From positions 124,881,987-124,945,986 of the forward strand of contig NC_077231.1 of assembly GCF_027887165.1 (NCBI RefSeq): 64,000 nucleotides of DNA, read 5' to 3'. This document shows positions 24,676-39,600 of this stretch, in pieces. Each line of letters opens with the position of its first letter. The stretch's first letter is position 1. The notes under the pieces were generated by a model. The model was not told where the DNA came from, did not search any database, and saw nothing but the letters and a program-made list of their open reading frames with translations. The translations under genes and the position numbers were made by a program. Origin of the DNA: Monodelphis domestica. Taxonomy: Eukaryota > Chordata > Mammalia > Didelphimorphia > Didelphidae.

Positions 24676-27600
24676 GACTCTGAGCACACATTTATTCAAC
24701 AAGATTTTATTTCTTTTTGGTGAAAGAAACCATCTTTTCTGGGTTGGGAAACCCAAAGCTTCTGAGTCTTGTGCTTACACATGGATCTTAAGCATTTCCG
24801 TGGTTTGAATCTGTGAGGAGAAGAGAGAAATAAGAAAGCCTCACTTGAGGTTTCAGAGGAATCAGGCAACTTCTCCAGTGGGAGAGGCTGGGAATGTCTT
24901 TAGCAGGCTATGGAGGGAAGCGTGATTCAACAACTCCACAAAGATATCAATCAATCACCTACTAGCCAGGCAGCTTGGTGGAGGGGGGGGGGGAGCAGGG
25001 GTGCATAAATAACTGTCATCAGAGATGCCCATCAGAGTTAGGGGCCCTCTCTCCATCAGCTGCACCTATGCATGTGCAATGACTGGTCAGTGGTTTATGA
25101 AGGAAATGTAAATGTTAAAGGAGACAGGATAAAAAAACCCCAAAACCTAGAGACTGAGAGCATAAACTACAAACGTGTGAGGACTTATACTTGAGTTTCT
25201 TACCTGTGCTGCAGGGAGCTTGGTACTCAGCAAAAGCCTTTTCATCTGAAAGAAACAAAGATAAAGGTTAGAAAAAGTAGAGACCTTACAGAGAGGAAGG
25301 CCATTTTCTTCCAATTAGGGGCATCAGGGAAGCCTTGGAAGAGGAGACAGATTCTGAGATGAGTATTAAAAATGGATATGGTCTGCATCCACAAAGAAGA
25401 GATGTCTTTCTTTCTCTTAGCACCCCTGATTATCTGGACTTTCTCTACAATGGTCCCACATAAATATTCCATTCTTTGCCTCACCTTCACTTTTCAGCTT
25501 TCTTTTATGTGCCTGGAAAATGTTGTCCGGTCATTTTTCAGTTGTGTCTGATGCTTCATGATCCCATTTTTGGGATTTTCTTGGCAAAGATACTAGAATG
25601 GTTTGCTGTTTCCTTCTCTGCTCTGGCTCATTTCATAAGTGAAACTGAGGCAAAGAGGTTTAAGCGACTTTCCCAGGGACACACAGCTAATAACGATCTG
25701 AGGCCACGCTTGAAGTCAGAAAGATGAGGCACTCTACCCACTGTGCCATCTACCTGCCACTTGGCAAACAGTAAGTGTTTAGTAAATGGTACTAAATGAC
25801 TTGTGCCTAGGTTGAACTAAATTCAGCTAGAATTAATTAGAATATATCCTAGGAATTATCACTGCAATAGTAAGGGTAGGCAGGATTAGACTGACTCTTT
25901 GAGTGAATGCTTAGATCTGGGGCATTAGTATTGAAGTGGACACAGATTGGGGTTGTACAAGCCCACGATCAGGCAAACTTGGCACCCCAAAGTCAGAGAT
26001 AATGGGAAATCCAAGGAGAGAGAAAGGTCTCTTAGGGCTCAGACAGGATTTAGACACTATGTTCTATATCACCTTCAAAGGCAGAAATAATAACTAATGG
26101 GTGGAAATTATAGGTGGGCAGATTTGGGGCAGCTAGGGGGTGCAGTGGATAGAATAATGAGCCTAGAATCAAGAAAATCTGAGTTCAAAACCAGGCTTAG
26201 ATACTTACTACCTGGATGACCCTGGGCAAGTCACTTAATCCTACTTGCCTCAGTTTCCTCATTTGAAAAATGATCTGGAGAAGGAAATGGCAAACCACTA
26301 TATTATCTTTACCAAGAAAAACCAAAAATGGGGTCATGAAGAGTTGGACATGATTGAGCCAACAATCATGGCTTAGAAAAAAAAATCCCAAATATTAGCA
26401 CTGTACAAAAATGAAACAAGCTGACTTAGTAGATAATGACTTCTCTGTCACTCTACATATTCAAGCAGCAGCTAGATGGCCTTTGTCCTGGATGTTCTAG
26501 AAATAAAGATGTGGGATTTACTGTCTAAATTTGTTAATTACTTTTTCATGTGAATATGTCTTATATTCAGTCTAGATTATAAGCTCCTTGAAGGCAGGAG
26601 TAGGCCTTACATTTCAATTTGTAAAGGGGAAAAGGGGGAAATTATAAAAAGGTTGGACTGGATTATATTTAAATATAGGGTCTCCAAGAATTTATATTAA
26701 TTCCAAAGAGATTTATTTACAATTTATTTACAAAATATAGAAAGAGTGAAGTAAGAAAATCAGAGAGAGTAGGGTAAGATGTCTAGCTTAAGCACTAAGT
26801 AATTTACTCCCAGCCTCTGACTCAACCTGGGCAGGGAGAGTTAGTCCTTAGGCCTTGGCAAAGCCGAGGACCTGGGGAAGTCTCTCTCAAGAGGTAAGTC
26901 TCTCCTGAGGCTTGTTTTTTTTGTTTTTTTGTTTTTTGTTTTTTTCAGAAAATCCAGCAGTTTAGAGTCAGCTTTTCACTCACCACGTGTCAGTCTAAAG
27001 GAAGATATTTTAGAACAGTCTTGGGTCCAGCCAGCAAATTCTCCACAAGCTTCCACTCCAAAGAATGAAGAACTGCCAGTAGAACTGCCTTCAGGAAGTT
27101 GTAACTCCCGTTTAAAGACGCTTCTTTTGCGTCACTTCCTGTGTCTTCCTCCACTTTTTATGCGAACAAATCATAGTCTAAAGTTGATTCTGATTCATCA
27201 CCCACTATTATACACTTGGGTCACAAACCTCCCCCATTCAAGTATTAATGAGGTGTTTACCCCTTTGGTGATTAAATCTAAAAATGGGCAGGGGTTACAA
27301 TTTAATCTTCATAATCAGGGGAGAGTTAATTAACTTCATTTTCACAATCAGGGAAGACCTAAATTTAATCTTCACAAATTAAAAAAACATCATTATTATG
27401 ATCCCATTTTCATCTTTTCTAGGTAGAAATGGCCTTGGGACAAGTTGCTATTTACAATATTTCCTTTACATTCAATATTCAGGGGAAAGCTAGGTGGCCC
27501 AGAGTGCCAGGTCTGGAGTTGGAAAGACCTAGGTTCAAATCTGGCCTCAGACACTTTCTAGCTATGTGACCTGGGCAAGTTACTTAATTTAAGCCAATTT

Positions 27601-30600
27601 GCCTAACCCTTGCCCTTCTGTCCTGGAGTTGTCACTAAAGTAAGGGGTTTTTTTTTTTAGGTTCAACAAATTGTCATGTAGGTAACTAACGTAACTATTT
27701 TTTGGTGGTCAAATAAAAATATTAAGATGTAAGCTTTTCTCCCTTAGGCTCACAGAAAGCATCCTTGGAACTATTACTGGTACAACATCACTGGTGGAAA
27801 AGGCAATAGAGAACATGTTGACCATGTGATTCTAACATCAGATATCATTAAATGCAATTTTTCTCAACAAAAAATCATTTTCCTGTGATTTCTCTCAGCC
27901 AGATAGATATCCTTTGAACATTTTTTATTCCAAGTAGCTAGGAGATTATGAATATTTGGAATGACAACATCTGGGGTTTTTAAAACACCTACCTTCAGTC
28001 TTAGAATTAATACTGTGGATTGGTTCCAAGGCAGAAGAATGGTAAAAAGCTAGGCAATGGGGGTTATGTGACTTCCCTAGAGTCACACAGCTAGGAAGCA
28101 TCTGAGGCTAGATTTGAACCCAGGATTTCCTGTCTTTGGGCCTGGCTCTCTATCCACTGACCCACCTAGCTGCCCCTTGGCAACATCTCTTTAAAATAGT
28201 GTTCTTAAATTTTTATTGGATTGGTATTAAATCTGGGCAACTGTTTGGTCTGAAAATGTTCTGTTTCTAGGGCTGTTTTTAGGTTGAGTTCCCAAGGACA
28301 CAAGAAGTCTGACTGTATGTGTTCTGTGGAGATTTGCCATCTGTCAGTCCATGAACGACTGTGGGCTTCTGATGAAATATTTTAGCCTCCAGGTCAGGCC
28401 TTGCTAGGAATTTGGCCCAGGCTCTTCTATTTCCCTGCAAGCTAGTCTACATTGCTCACGAAGTCCAGCCGCCTTCAAAATAACCTTTCGGGAGTTTCTG
28501 GTAGCATGACTTGATTCTGAATTGCCATAATAAACCCCTCAATTTCTCCTAACAAGTCTGCATGACTCAGACATTTGTTCTACTTCAACATATTTTTGAC
28601 TGAATTCCAAAAGTATTTCTGTAGCATTTGAGCCTCTGAATCATGCTCTAAGAATATCCCATCTCTTGCTTCCTCTTTTCTGATGTGGAAGGGCTCCTCT
28701 GTCTATAGCTGCCTTACAGTGTTGTTATTGTTGTTTTTTAACCCTTCCCTTCATCTTAGAATCAATATTGGTTCTAAGACAGAAGAGCAGTGAGGGCTAG
28801 GAAAGGAGGGTAGAGTCACTTGCCCAGCATCACACAGCCACGAAGTGTCTGAGGTCACATTTGAACTCAGAACCTCCTAGGATTCTATGACTCAAAGTTT
28901 AGCCCTAAATCCACTGAGCCGCCTAACTGCCCCCTTTATGTTTTGTTAATATTGAGGCAGCTAGGCGGAGTAGTGGATAGAGTTCTGGGCTTAGACTGTA
29001 AAGATTAAAATTTAGGGGAGAGACTGAAGACTCAGGAAAATTGGAGTTCAAATCCGGACTCAAACATTTATTAGCTAGCAAGTCACTTAACCTTTGTCTA
29101 TCTCCCTTTCCTCAATTATAAAATAGGAATAATAACAGCACCTATCTCCCTGAGTATCAAATGAGATCATATTTATAAAGTGCCTCGTGTATCAATAAAT
29201 CCTTAATAAGTGCTGGTTTCCTTTCTTGTATGGCTTTTTGTCAGGACACTTTCCAGATATATTAAGGTCTATTTCACAATTCTGAAAGTGTGCATTAAGC
29301 CTGGTATTCCATAGGTGTTAATTACTTTACATGAGTTCTTCCCATTCGACTTTGATGTTAAGATGCCAGGAATTTTCTCATTGTATTCAGTTATAGCCTA
29401 AAGAAGACTGAGGTGGCTGTCCTCAATCCACTGGTTCAATGGGACCTCTTGACTTAAGCTCAAAACCTTCAGAATCCATCTTCCCTTGGTATCTGCTAAG
29501 AATTTTACAGTCAATGAGTGCAAATGACATTTGGATTTCGTGGAACCCTAAAGCGTGATATCATCCATATTCACCACGTGGCTATAGTTAATGAGATGTC
29601 TGGTCCAACTTTTTGTAATGCGAAGAGAGAGTTCCGCTTAGAAGAGAGGAGAATGGATTTAAAGCAATGTAGAACCGTACTGGATTTCAATAAGTCTCCC
29701 AGAAAAGTAGCAAATCTTTTATGAATTGTTCTTGACATTACTGAGTTGGTGGCATGGTTAAATAGAGGATAATTTTCCACATGTGAGCAACAAATACTCT
29801 AGAATTCTCATTATACTTGGTTCAATGTTTTATGCAAATATAGTATAAGAATGAGGCAGTTAGGTGGCACAGTGGATAGAATGCCAGTCTGGAGTCAGGA
29901 AGACAGGTCTTACTGAGTTTAAATCTGGCTTTGGACACTGACTTGGGCAAGTCATTTAATCCTGTTTGCCTTAGAGTTCCTCATCTGTAAAATGAGCTAA
30001 AGAAGGAAATGTCAAACAACTCCAGTATCTTTGCCAAAAAATCCCCAATTGGGGTCATGAAGAGTCAGGCAGGACTGAAGAGCAATAAATGTACATGAAT
30101 AAGCTAAGAACAAAGACTTTGGAACAGTCAACAAAGGTGATATATATGTTGTGGTATTTTGGAGAAGCTTCTTAATAATTGCTGAGTTGAAAATAAATTG
30201 TTCTTCATATGGTACTTTGGGGCAACTTTTTGCTCCTAAACCAATATATGATTTCTTATAAGTGATTATAGATTTTTTTCTTTGATGATTTAAGCTGTGA
30301 AGACATTGGATAAAGTACCCAATTCATGTAAGTGGCTAATATTTGAAGGGAAGGTCATTGGTGTTTGCATCTTTTGGTAATAGCTATGTGATGCTCTCTG
30401 TATAGAAAGGTGGGCTTTTATCTGAGTGGAAGGTGATGAAGGTCTTTATTAATAACTGATGCTCTGGGGGCAGCTGGGTGGCTCAGTGGATTGAGAGCCA
30501 GACCTAGAGATGGGAGGCCCTGGGTTCAAATGTGGCCTCAGACACTTCCTAGCCATAAAACCCTAGGCAAATTGCTTAATCCCAATTGCCCAGCCCTTAC

Positions 30601-33600
30601 TGCTCTTTCACCTTGGAATCAGTACACAAGACCAAAGGCAAGGGTTTAAAATAAATAAATAACTACTGCTAGACAGTGGAGTATTTGAGTCAATAACTAT
30701 GGATCTTATCCAGCCCTGACACTTTCCAGATTTTGCAAAGAAGCTAGAGTGAAGCATGTATGTAACTTTATGTAACTCTTTTTTATTATTTATTATATTA
30801 TTTATTTATTTTATTATTAGTCTAAAGTGGATTATTTTATTTATTTATTACAGTATTATATTTATTATATTATTAGTCTAAAAGTCCCCAGGTTCTCATT
30901 TGATCCAACTTGTAATTTCCTTGTCTTGTGACAATATAGCTATAGACAACCAGAGATTTTCTACCTTCTCCTTTAGGGCTCTTTCTGACCCCAGATTTCT
31001 TCCCTTTTCAAACCTCCACAGTCACCTTTTGATTGCGGATGAATTATTTCTTCTTTGTATTGCTCTGATTCCCTTTCTTGCCTTTATCTTTTGCCTTTGC
31101 CTTTCATTTGTTGATTAAGGAAGCCTTGAATTTCTAATAGACTTTCATTTCAAAAGGGAGGAGTAAGGTGAAGCCAGTCTGGAAAGATAGATTGGGAGAG
31201 GGCTTTAACTAGGGTAATTGCCATGCCAGTAAAGAAAAGGCAATTGATGTGAGAGCTACCAAGGAAAAGAAATCAATAAGACTTGTCTACCTATTAGATA
31301 TAAGGAGTAGGGGACAAGGAAGAGTCAAGGATGATACTTACGTTGCCAACCTGGATGAATGGGAAGACTACACTGTTATTTCAATTTAAAAGACATCAAA
31401 TACCAACTATATGCCAAGCACTGGCACTGGGAAGAGTTTGAAGTTCTTCCTATGGCTAGTTCTCTGCCCTCTCCCTTGTCTTGTGGAAAGACCCCACCAC
31501 CACCCTGAACCCCATCTTACAAGCAGTACCACATCTTTGAGTTTAACCATCTTGCATTAAAAACAAACAAACAAAACTCTAGCCTTCTGTCTTAGAATCA
31601 GTATCAGTTCCAAGGCAGAAGAGTAGTAAGGGTTAGGCAATATGGTTAAATGATTTGCTGAGAGTCAAACACCTAGGAAGTGTCTGAGGCCAGGTTGGAA
31701 CCCAGAACCTCCCATCTCCAGACTTGGCTCTCTATCCATTGAGCCACATGGCTAAATTTGAACCATCTGGTCCAACTTCTCATATGTGTATGTCTGGTAT
31801 TGGAGGTCTAGTATCGTTAGGACTTAAGGGCATGGAATGTAATAAAAATTTAACCTTATTTTTTTTTGTGGGGAAAATGCAAACATTTACTTTTATTTGC
31901 AAATGCAGTTTTCTACCAATAACTGGTGCTTATAAAACTTCTTAAGCTACAATAACTTTTAGTAAACTCAATGAATACTTTTTTAAATCCAGTGATAAAT
32001 ACAAGTATGTGTTGAATTTATAGCTTTTGTTTAACATTATACTGTTTTAAGCTGAACAAAGTTCTTTGCTTTCAAATAACCTTGTGGAACAACCCTATGG
32101 AGTTGGGATTGCACTATTATCATCATTTTAAAGCAGAGAAAGCTACATCAGAAAAATCAATTGACTTGTTCAAAGTCACAGGACTAGGAAGTATCCAAGT
32201 CTGGCTTCAAATTCAGGCATGCTGGCTCAAGTCCAGTGTCTTTTGCACCAGAATACTGACTTTTAAAATTTCTTGTACAATCAAAGGACTCCAGAACTTA
32301 AAGCAAGAAGAGAGCTTAGAAACCTCGTGTCCAATACTATCAGGAAATTGGGGTCCCACAGAAGAGGAAGAATAAAAATGAGTCAAGAAGAAATCAAGAA
32401 GTAGTGGAAAGAGCCAGGAGAACAATTTAAACACTGAAAACAATAGTGTAAGACTCGAAAGGCTTGAGAAATCTGATCAACACAATGACCAACCACAATT
32501 TTAGAAGACTCATAATGGAATATGCTACCCACCGATGGAGAATAAAATTGATATAGAGAATAGTCCATGCTCCTTAAGAGCTCAGAGTAGAGGCTGAGAC
32601 TTATTTGGGGGTGGGGGAGGATGTGGCTAATGTGCAAATTTGTTTTGTTCGGCTCCATATTCTTGTAATAGGGGTTTTGTTTTTCTTGCTTCTCAATTCA
32701 AGAGAGAGGGTTGGGAGAGGGGCAGGGACAGAGGACAGATTTTTGTTTGAAAAAAAATTTTTTTTAAATTTAATTCAATAGACAAAAAGAAAAAAAAGAG
32801 AAAGAAAAAGGAGTGACCAAAGAGGGTCAAAGAGGTCGAAAGTTTAGTTTGCTTAGTGTTTTTAGGTCATACTCACTCGGTTCATAGTAATCATAGATCT
32901 CCACCACAGCTGGTTTCAGGTCTCTTACTGGAATATCTTGGGTCACAGCGAAGGAAAAGGACAGTGTCTCATTGGTCAACTAGAAGGGAAAATAGGTATA
33001 AGCAACAAATTACAGAACCTTCTTTCCCCTGCTTTGGGCAAGATCAGCCTTCCTCATTCTTCATCTTTTTGGTTGCCTTAACTTGTTTTATAGACAAAAG
33101 CGGGAATGCAGAAATGGAACCACAGAAGACCTAATGGGGATCTCTAAGATTCTGGGATTCTGTGAAGAGGCATTTGCTATCATGTTGGAATAAGCAAATC
33201 CATACACATGAAGAGATTGATAGAGACTTCACATGGGCCAACCATTGAAACTTAATATATTATAAACTGAGTCCTGTTCTTCAAAGAGATTTACCAAGTT
33301 AGGGACCATTGCTAGCTGACAGGAGAACTTCCAACTAGTTGAATAACCACCTATGAGCCCACATATGATTGAGATACAATGGGGGAGAGGAGAGAACTCT
33401 AAACTATTATATTCCTTGTAGGATGTCCTTTTCAATACATGAGAAAGTCCTCAAGCCATCTTCTATTGGCTGAATGACAATAGCTAATGATTATATATAC
33501 AAACACACACACATATTGTATATATACCTACATATGAGTATATACATATATATACATACATTCACATATATAAACTTTATGGTTTGCAAAGTGCTTTTAT

Positions 33601-36600
33601 ACATCTCAGCTGATCCTTGAAACAACTTTAGGAAATAGGTGGCATGATTACCCCAATTTTTCAGATTAGGAAACTGAATCTGTAAAAAAATTAAATCACT
33701 TCCTAGAGTCACATAGCTAATAAGCATCAAAAACAGGATTTGAACTCAGGTCTTCCTGACTTCAAGTCCACCATCCTATCATATATTGTATGACTTAGCT
33801 GCTTATAATAGCTTGTATTTCTGTAGTCCTTTATTAATGTTTATAAGGTCTTGTACATGTGTTTTCTCATTTGATCCTCATAATGACCTTATGAGGATAA
33901 GAACAGGACTCAGTTCATAATATATTAAGTTTGGGGGGCAGCTGGGTGGCTCAGTGGATTGAGGTCCTGGGTTCAAAACTGGCCTCAGATACTTCCTAAA
34001 TGTGTGACCCTGGGCAAGTCACTTAATCCCCATTGAGAGCCCTTGCCATTCTCTGCCTTCGAACCAATACACAGTATTGATTTTAAGATGGAAGGCAAGG
34101 GTTTTAAAAAAACCAACTATAATATATTAAGTTTCATTGGTTGGTCCATGCGAAGTAACCATCAATCACTTCATGTGTATTTGCTTACCCTATCATGATA
34201 GCAAGTGCCTCTTCAGAATCTTAGAAATCCCCATTAGGTCACCTAATTATAGAGATGAGGAACATAAAACCCTGACAGGTTGAGATTTCTTTCAGATCAC
34301 ACAGTTTAAGTGACTGAGGAGATGGTGCTGGTAGGTATTGCCTTCAGTTTCTTTCTTATTCCCCCAGAGGTGATCAATAAAATTCTTGGCAACCTGGCTG
34401 TGTTCACAGGGCAGCAAACTTTGGGGCAGAAAAGTGAAGATGGGTCAATCACCTGATATTTGGCACTGTACAAAATGAGACAAGAAAGGAACGCCACTGA
34501 CTTTTATGTTTAGTTTATGAAAGTAGTCCGTTCACTTTAAAGTCACATAAAACATCTAGGCAAAGAGAATATTTTCGGTTTTTTTGTATGGATGCTTTAG
34601 GATGGGGAACAAAGTCATGGACTAACTCTTTGCTTTACTGCCCCTCTTTACTTAGTTCCTTAAAATGATTCATACAGTGAAGAAGCCATTGGCCATTCTA
34701 GGAAGAGTACCCCAAGAAGAACTATCACAGTAAAATGCCATATCCTAAATATGATATAAATTAATTCTCAGCAGACTGCAGAGAAGTTTGAAATGCTACA
34801 AAAGAGAAGAGAAAATATTCCAGTTTTCACATGGTGTTATAGCAGGTCACTCTCAAATTAAACCAGAACAGATCTGATTTCTCCAATTGAAAGAGGTTGT
34901 CCATCCTTGAGTAAGAGTGAGGAGGGACTCTCACCTTTTCCGCATAGAGCAAGACATGATTGCTGGTCACTTCTGTCTTGCTCAGGTAGCCGGATCTTAC
35001 AAGCTGAGAAAAATAGAAAAATGGAGACATCACAAATGTTATTAAATAAATAACATCCCTAGAGACACTAGGAGCAATAAGCAAAGAGGAAGAGTTGGAT
35101 TCCTCAAACCAGCCAGGGATTGAGGTCTCAAATGGGATTTTACTGTGAAAAGAGTATGATGAGGACAGGTGAGATATGCAATTCTTTCAAGTAATATTGG
35201 GGGGAACTGAATTGATTTTCCTGAGAATAGAAGCAACACAGGCCTTAGATACAGAATGATTTTCAATGGATTTGGATAAGGTTGCAGTTTTAGGATGAGT
35301 CCACGGATAACCTTCCTATCTAAGGTTTACTGTGCTCAAAATGTACCTACCATCTTCACGGATGATTTTTCAGGGATAAAACCTGACACCATCTTCACAT
35401 CGATAATTGCCATGTTGGAGGAAGGACGATTTCCTTCATAACTACAGATGCATAGAAGAAAGGAATTAGGGCTTACAGTTATCTCTCCATCCTTTGGGGT
35501 CTAATTTAAATTCTGCTTGCTTCTGAAAGCTTTCCCAAACCACCCTCGCACAACAAGCTCTTCCTTTTCTGGATTATTAAAAGCTTATGAAAAGAAACAA
35601 AGCCCTTCCCCTTCTCAGATAATTTGAGTTGAAGACTGTGAATGATCACAGTACAAAATGGGGGCAAAAATGGATTCGATATAGTCTCATTCTACACAAT
35701 CTGCACTATTCACATTTGAGAATACACTGTCCTTCCAATAGGTTTAATCTAAGAGCTTCCTTTCCTAGGATCATTGCATTAGATCTCCAGGGCATAGCAA
35801 AGTAGTGGAGGGCTCCCTCTCTCTGAGTCAAAAGGTAAAGACAGATGATTTTACCTGACATTAAATGAGATCTGGAAGGTTTTATGGGCTTTTGCAGAAT
35901 CACAGGTTGGGGGAACGGTCTGCACTTGCAGATGAAATGGAGATTCCTCTTTCTTTATATGGACGTTGTACCTCAGAGATGTCTGTAGAATATTAAGAAC
36001 AGTTTTGGTGTGTTCCCAGGATATTTATTTTATTATCTTCTTCCATCAGTTCTCCTTAAGACTTTCCATAAGGGGAAGGAGCACATCTCATAGGTAAGGT
36101 TGACTCTTCCCACTCTACCCTTTGGAGTCTCACCTTAAGATACACACATCCTTTCCCTTTCACACTTGCAGTGTACTCTCCAGGGACCTCTGGCAAGGAG
36201 ATTTGCTGTAGGAGTAGGAGGTTGGCAGAATCCACTTGGAATTTTTGAGAAAAGTCTCCAGAAGACTGGACGGTCACCTCGACAGATTTTTCATGTTTAC
36301 TGTAAGTGAGTGTTGCATATCGGGATATGGCTTGGAGTGCAATCACTGTGTCCTAGAAGAGATGAATGTGGGAGTCCCCAGTTGGGTAAATATCTCTTCC
36401 TTGAACTAGAGTCCCCCTTCACCAACTTGATATCTCTAACTGTATGTATAATAGGCATCTCAAACTCAACAATTCATTTCTCCCTCTCGGTTCTCCTCTC
36501 TTTCCCAACAGTTGCCAAATATCGCCATTTCTTCCTTTACATCTCCCATACATTATGCCTTCTCTCCATGTACACAGCCATCACCCTAGGTCACACTGTC

Positions 36601-39600
36601 ACCAGTTCTTCCCTGGAATATTATCGTGATAACCTTCTAATTGATATGCCTGCCTCAAGTCTCTCTCAACTCCCATCCATCTTCTCCACTGCCAAAGTGA
36701 TGTTTCTAAAGTGTAAGTCTGACCATGTCATCCTTATTCTCAATGAATCCCAATGGCTCCCTCTTGCCTCTGAGATCAATATTTTGCCTGGCATTTATAG
36801 CTCTTCCTATTCTTACTCCTTCACTCCATGTGGAACTCTACACACTGTAATTGCCTTAGACTTTCAAGGAAGAGCAAGAGGACCACCTTGTGCCTTTTCA
36901 TCAGCGGACCCTCCTCCCTTCCATCTCTAAGTTTCTCTGGCTTCCTTCAAGATTCAAGTAAACCTTATTTTCTATCAGGTCTTTTCCCAGCTTCCCAGCT
37001 ACTAGAACCCTTCTTCTGAAATTACCTTCCATCTACTTGATGTTTCTTGAATGTTCATGTATTTACATGAGTCTCCCTATTAGAATGTGAGATCTTTGAG
37101 GACAAACAGAGTGCTTTTACCTTTCTTTGAATTTCCAGAGCTTAGCCCAATGCCTGCCACAAAGTAAAAGCATAATAATAAATGGTTGTTACTGACACAC
37201 TGTGGTACAATCGAAGGTGATGGACTTCTCCATTGGTGTCAATGCAATGTCCCTGAACAATCTGCAGGGATCTAAAAAACACTATCCACAAGCAGAGGAT
37301 AAACTATGGGAGTAAAAACACCGAAGAAAAGCAACTGCTTGACTGCAGGGGGGGAGGGGATATGACTGAGGAGAGACTCTGAATGAACAATCTAGTGCAA
37401 ATGCCAACAACATGGAAATGGGTTCAAAACAAGGACACATGTGATACCCAGTGGAATTGCACGTTGGCTATGGGAGAGGTGGTGAGGTGGGGGGGAAGAA
37501 AATGATCTTTGTCTCCAATGAATAATGTTTGGAAATGACCAAATGAAATAATGTTAAAAAAATAATAAATGGTTGTTGACTGACTAACTGATGCCAATCA
37601 ACCACTCATAAAATGTTTATTAAGTACCTACTATGTGTCGGACACTGCATTATATAAAAAATTATGTGTGGTCTTGGCCACTAATTGCTCTACATACTTG
37701 GGTTGTACCCAAACTCTTACAGTCTCCTATTTGCCACAGTAGTTAAAATATGTCCAAGAAGAAGGAGACAAAGAATTCAAAATTATGATGAGAGGATAGG
37801 AAAAGTATAAGAAATGTGACTATAAAGTGTGAAGAATATCACTCTAAAATACAGAAAAAGTATAAATGAGGTACCTTCAGAGAAGCTGAAAGATTTTGAA
37901 GAAGAAAGGTTGAGAAAAAGAGAATGACTTGGAGGGATCAATTGTATGGACTATCATGAAGAATTTGGTTAAGGGGGACAGCTGGGTGGCTCAGTGGATG
38001 GAAAGCCAGGCCTAGAGATAGGAGGTCCTGAGTTCAAATCTGGACTCAGACACTTCCTAGCTATATGACCTGGGCAAGTCACTTAACCCCCACTGCCTAG
38101 CCCTTACCGCTCTTCTGCTTTGGAACCAATGCACAGTATTGATTCTAAGATGGAAGTTTTTAAGATGGAACCCTTTTAAGAAGGGCTTAAAATAATAATA
38201 ATAATAAATTTAATTTAATTTTTAAAAAAGAATTTGGTTAAGACTCCTTAGTTCTTCCATGAGGGGAAGAGGAATTTCCCTCCTGAAATTTTCCATGATT
38301 TCATTTCCCTAGAGGAGACTACACTTGGGATTCTTGAAAATACAGACCTATCCTAAGACCCCATTATCCTGGTGAATAGTTTTAGTAAGTTATAAGGAAA
38401 TGATCACTTATTAGCATTATGGAATAGGAAGTGGATCACCCTGTGGGACCTGATTATCACTCCCTGACTTTAATCAAAGAAATTAGTTTCCTTCCCAAAA
38501 TACAATTCTCTCATTTCCTTTCCACCATTTCCCTTCTTCTGGTCACTTGCTTAGCCTTTGCTCCCTGATTGGGTAGCAGTACTGAAGGCTGCCCCACACC
38601 TGAGTAGAAGAGAATCCTCCATGCGCATTCTGCTGCTTGGCCAACCAGTTCACAATGCTAGATGCCACAATCAGATCCTCAGGAGATGGGGCAGGACGAC
38701 CAGTGAGGAAAGCAAGGAGTACGTAGGAAGTCATCTCCACTTCAGCAGAGGGAGCCGGAGAGTGATAGGAGTAGACTCCTGCTGGCGCCTGGGGTCTCGC
38801 TGGGCGCTCCCAATGGACCGAGTTGTCTTCAGGGTAAGAAAAGAGAGGGAATCGGTACCTGTTAGTATTTAATAAGAAGCCCCCGTACAATTAGGCAATC
38901 TGATTAAAGCAGACGCAGAACTGCTGCCTGGTTTTAGCTATAGCGGCAATAATCAGCTCTCATCGATGGTCTCTTCTTTGTTTTGTGACTAGAAGTCCAT
39001 CAGTGTAGGAACTTTCTCTTCCAATGCAGATGTAGAGAAGAAAGATCCTCTGGAAAGGCTCTAGAAAACGCTCACAGGCAGTGAGGTGGTGCCACTACAA
39101 GGCATCATGGGTCTCTCTGGACCAGGCGCCTCAGCGAGCTCCATCCTGGCCTCAGAGACTCATCGGCTGTCTGACCCTAGGCAAGTCGTTCCGTCTGTGC
39201 CTCAGTTTCAAGTAGGGGTAATATTAGTACCTTCCTCCCAGGGTTGTTGTGAGGATCAAATGAAATTTAATTTTTATTTATATAATTTATAAATTTTATT
39301 TATATAGTAATTGGCACAATGGCTGGCACATAAAAAGTGCTATATAAATGCAAGCTATGGGGGCAGCTGGGTAGCTCAGTGGATGGAGAGCCAGTCCTAG
39401 AGATGGGAGGTCCTAGGTTCAAATCTGGCCTCAGACACTTCCCAGCTGTGTGACCCTGGGCAAGTCACTTGACCCCCATTGCCTAGCCCTTACCACTCTT
39501 CTGCCTTGGAGCCAATACACAGTATTGACTCCAAACAAACAGAAGAGTTTGTAAAGAATGTGTGCTGCTTCATTGTTCTGTCGTTCCGGTTTCATCTGAC

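Noticed and set aside
36310-36930. 206-codon plus-strand frame
   Set aside because: Antisense to A2M exon 30 at its start and then within an L2 relic; no recognised domain or start context.
38543-38890. Extended open frame around A2M exon 29 suggesting a longer exon
   Set aside because: Homology stops exactly at the AG and GT sites; the outside residues do not match the family.
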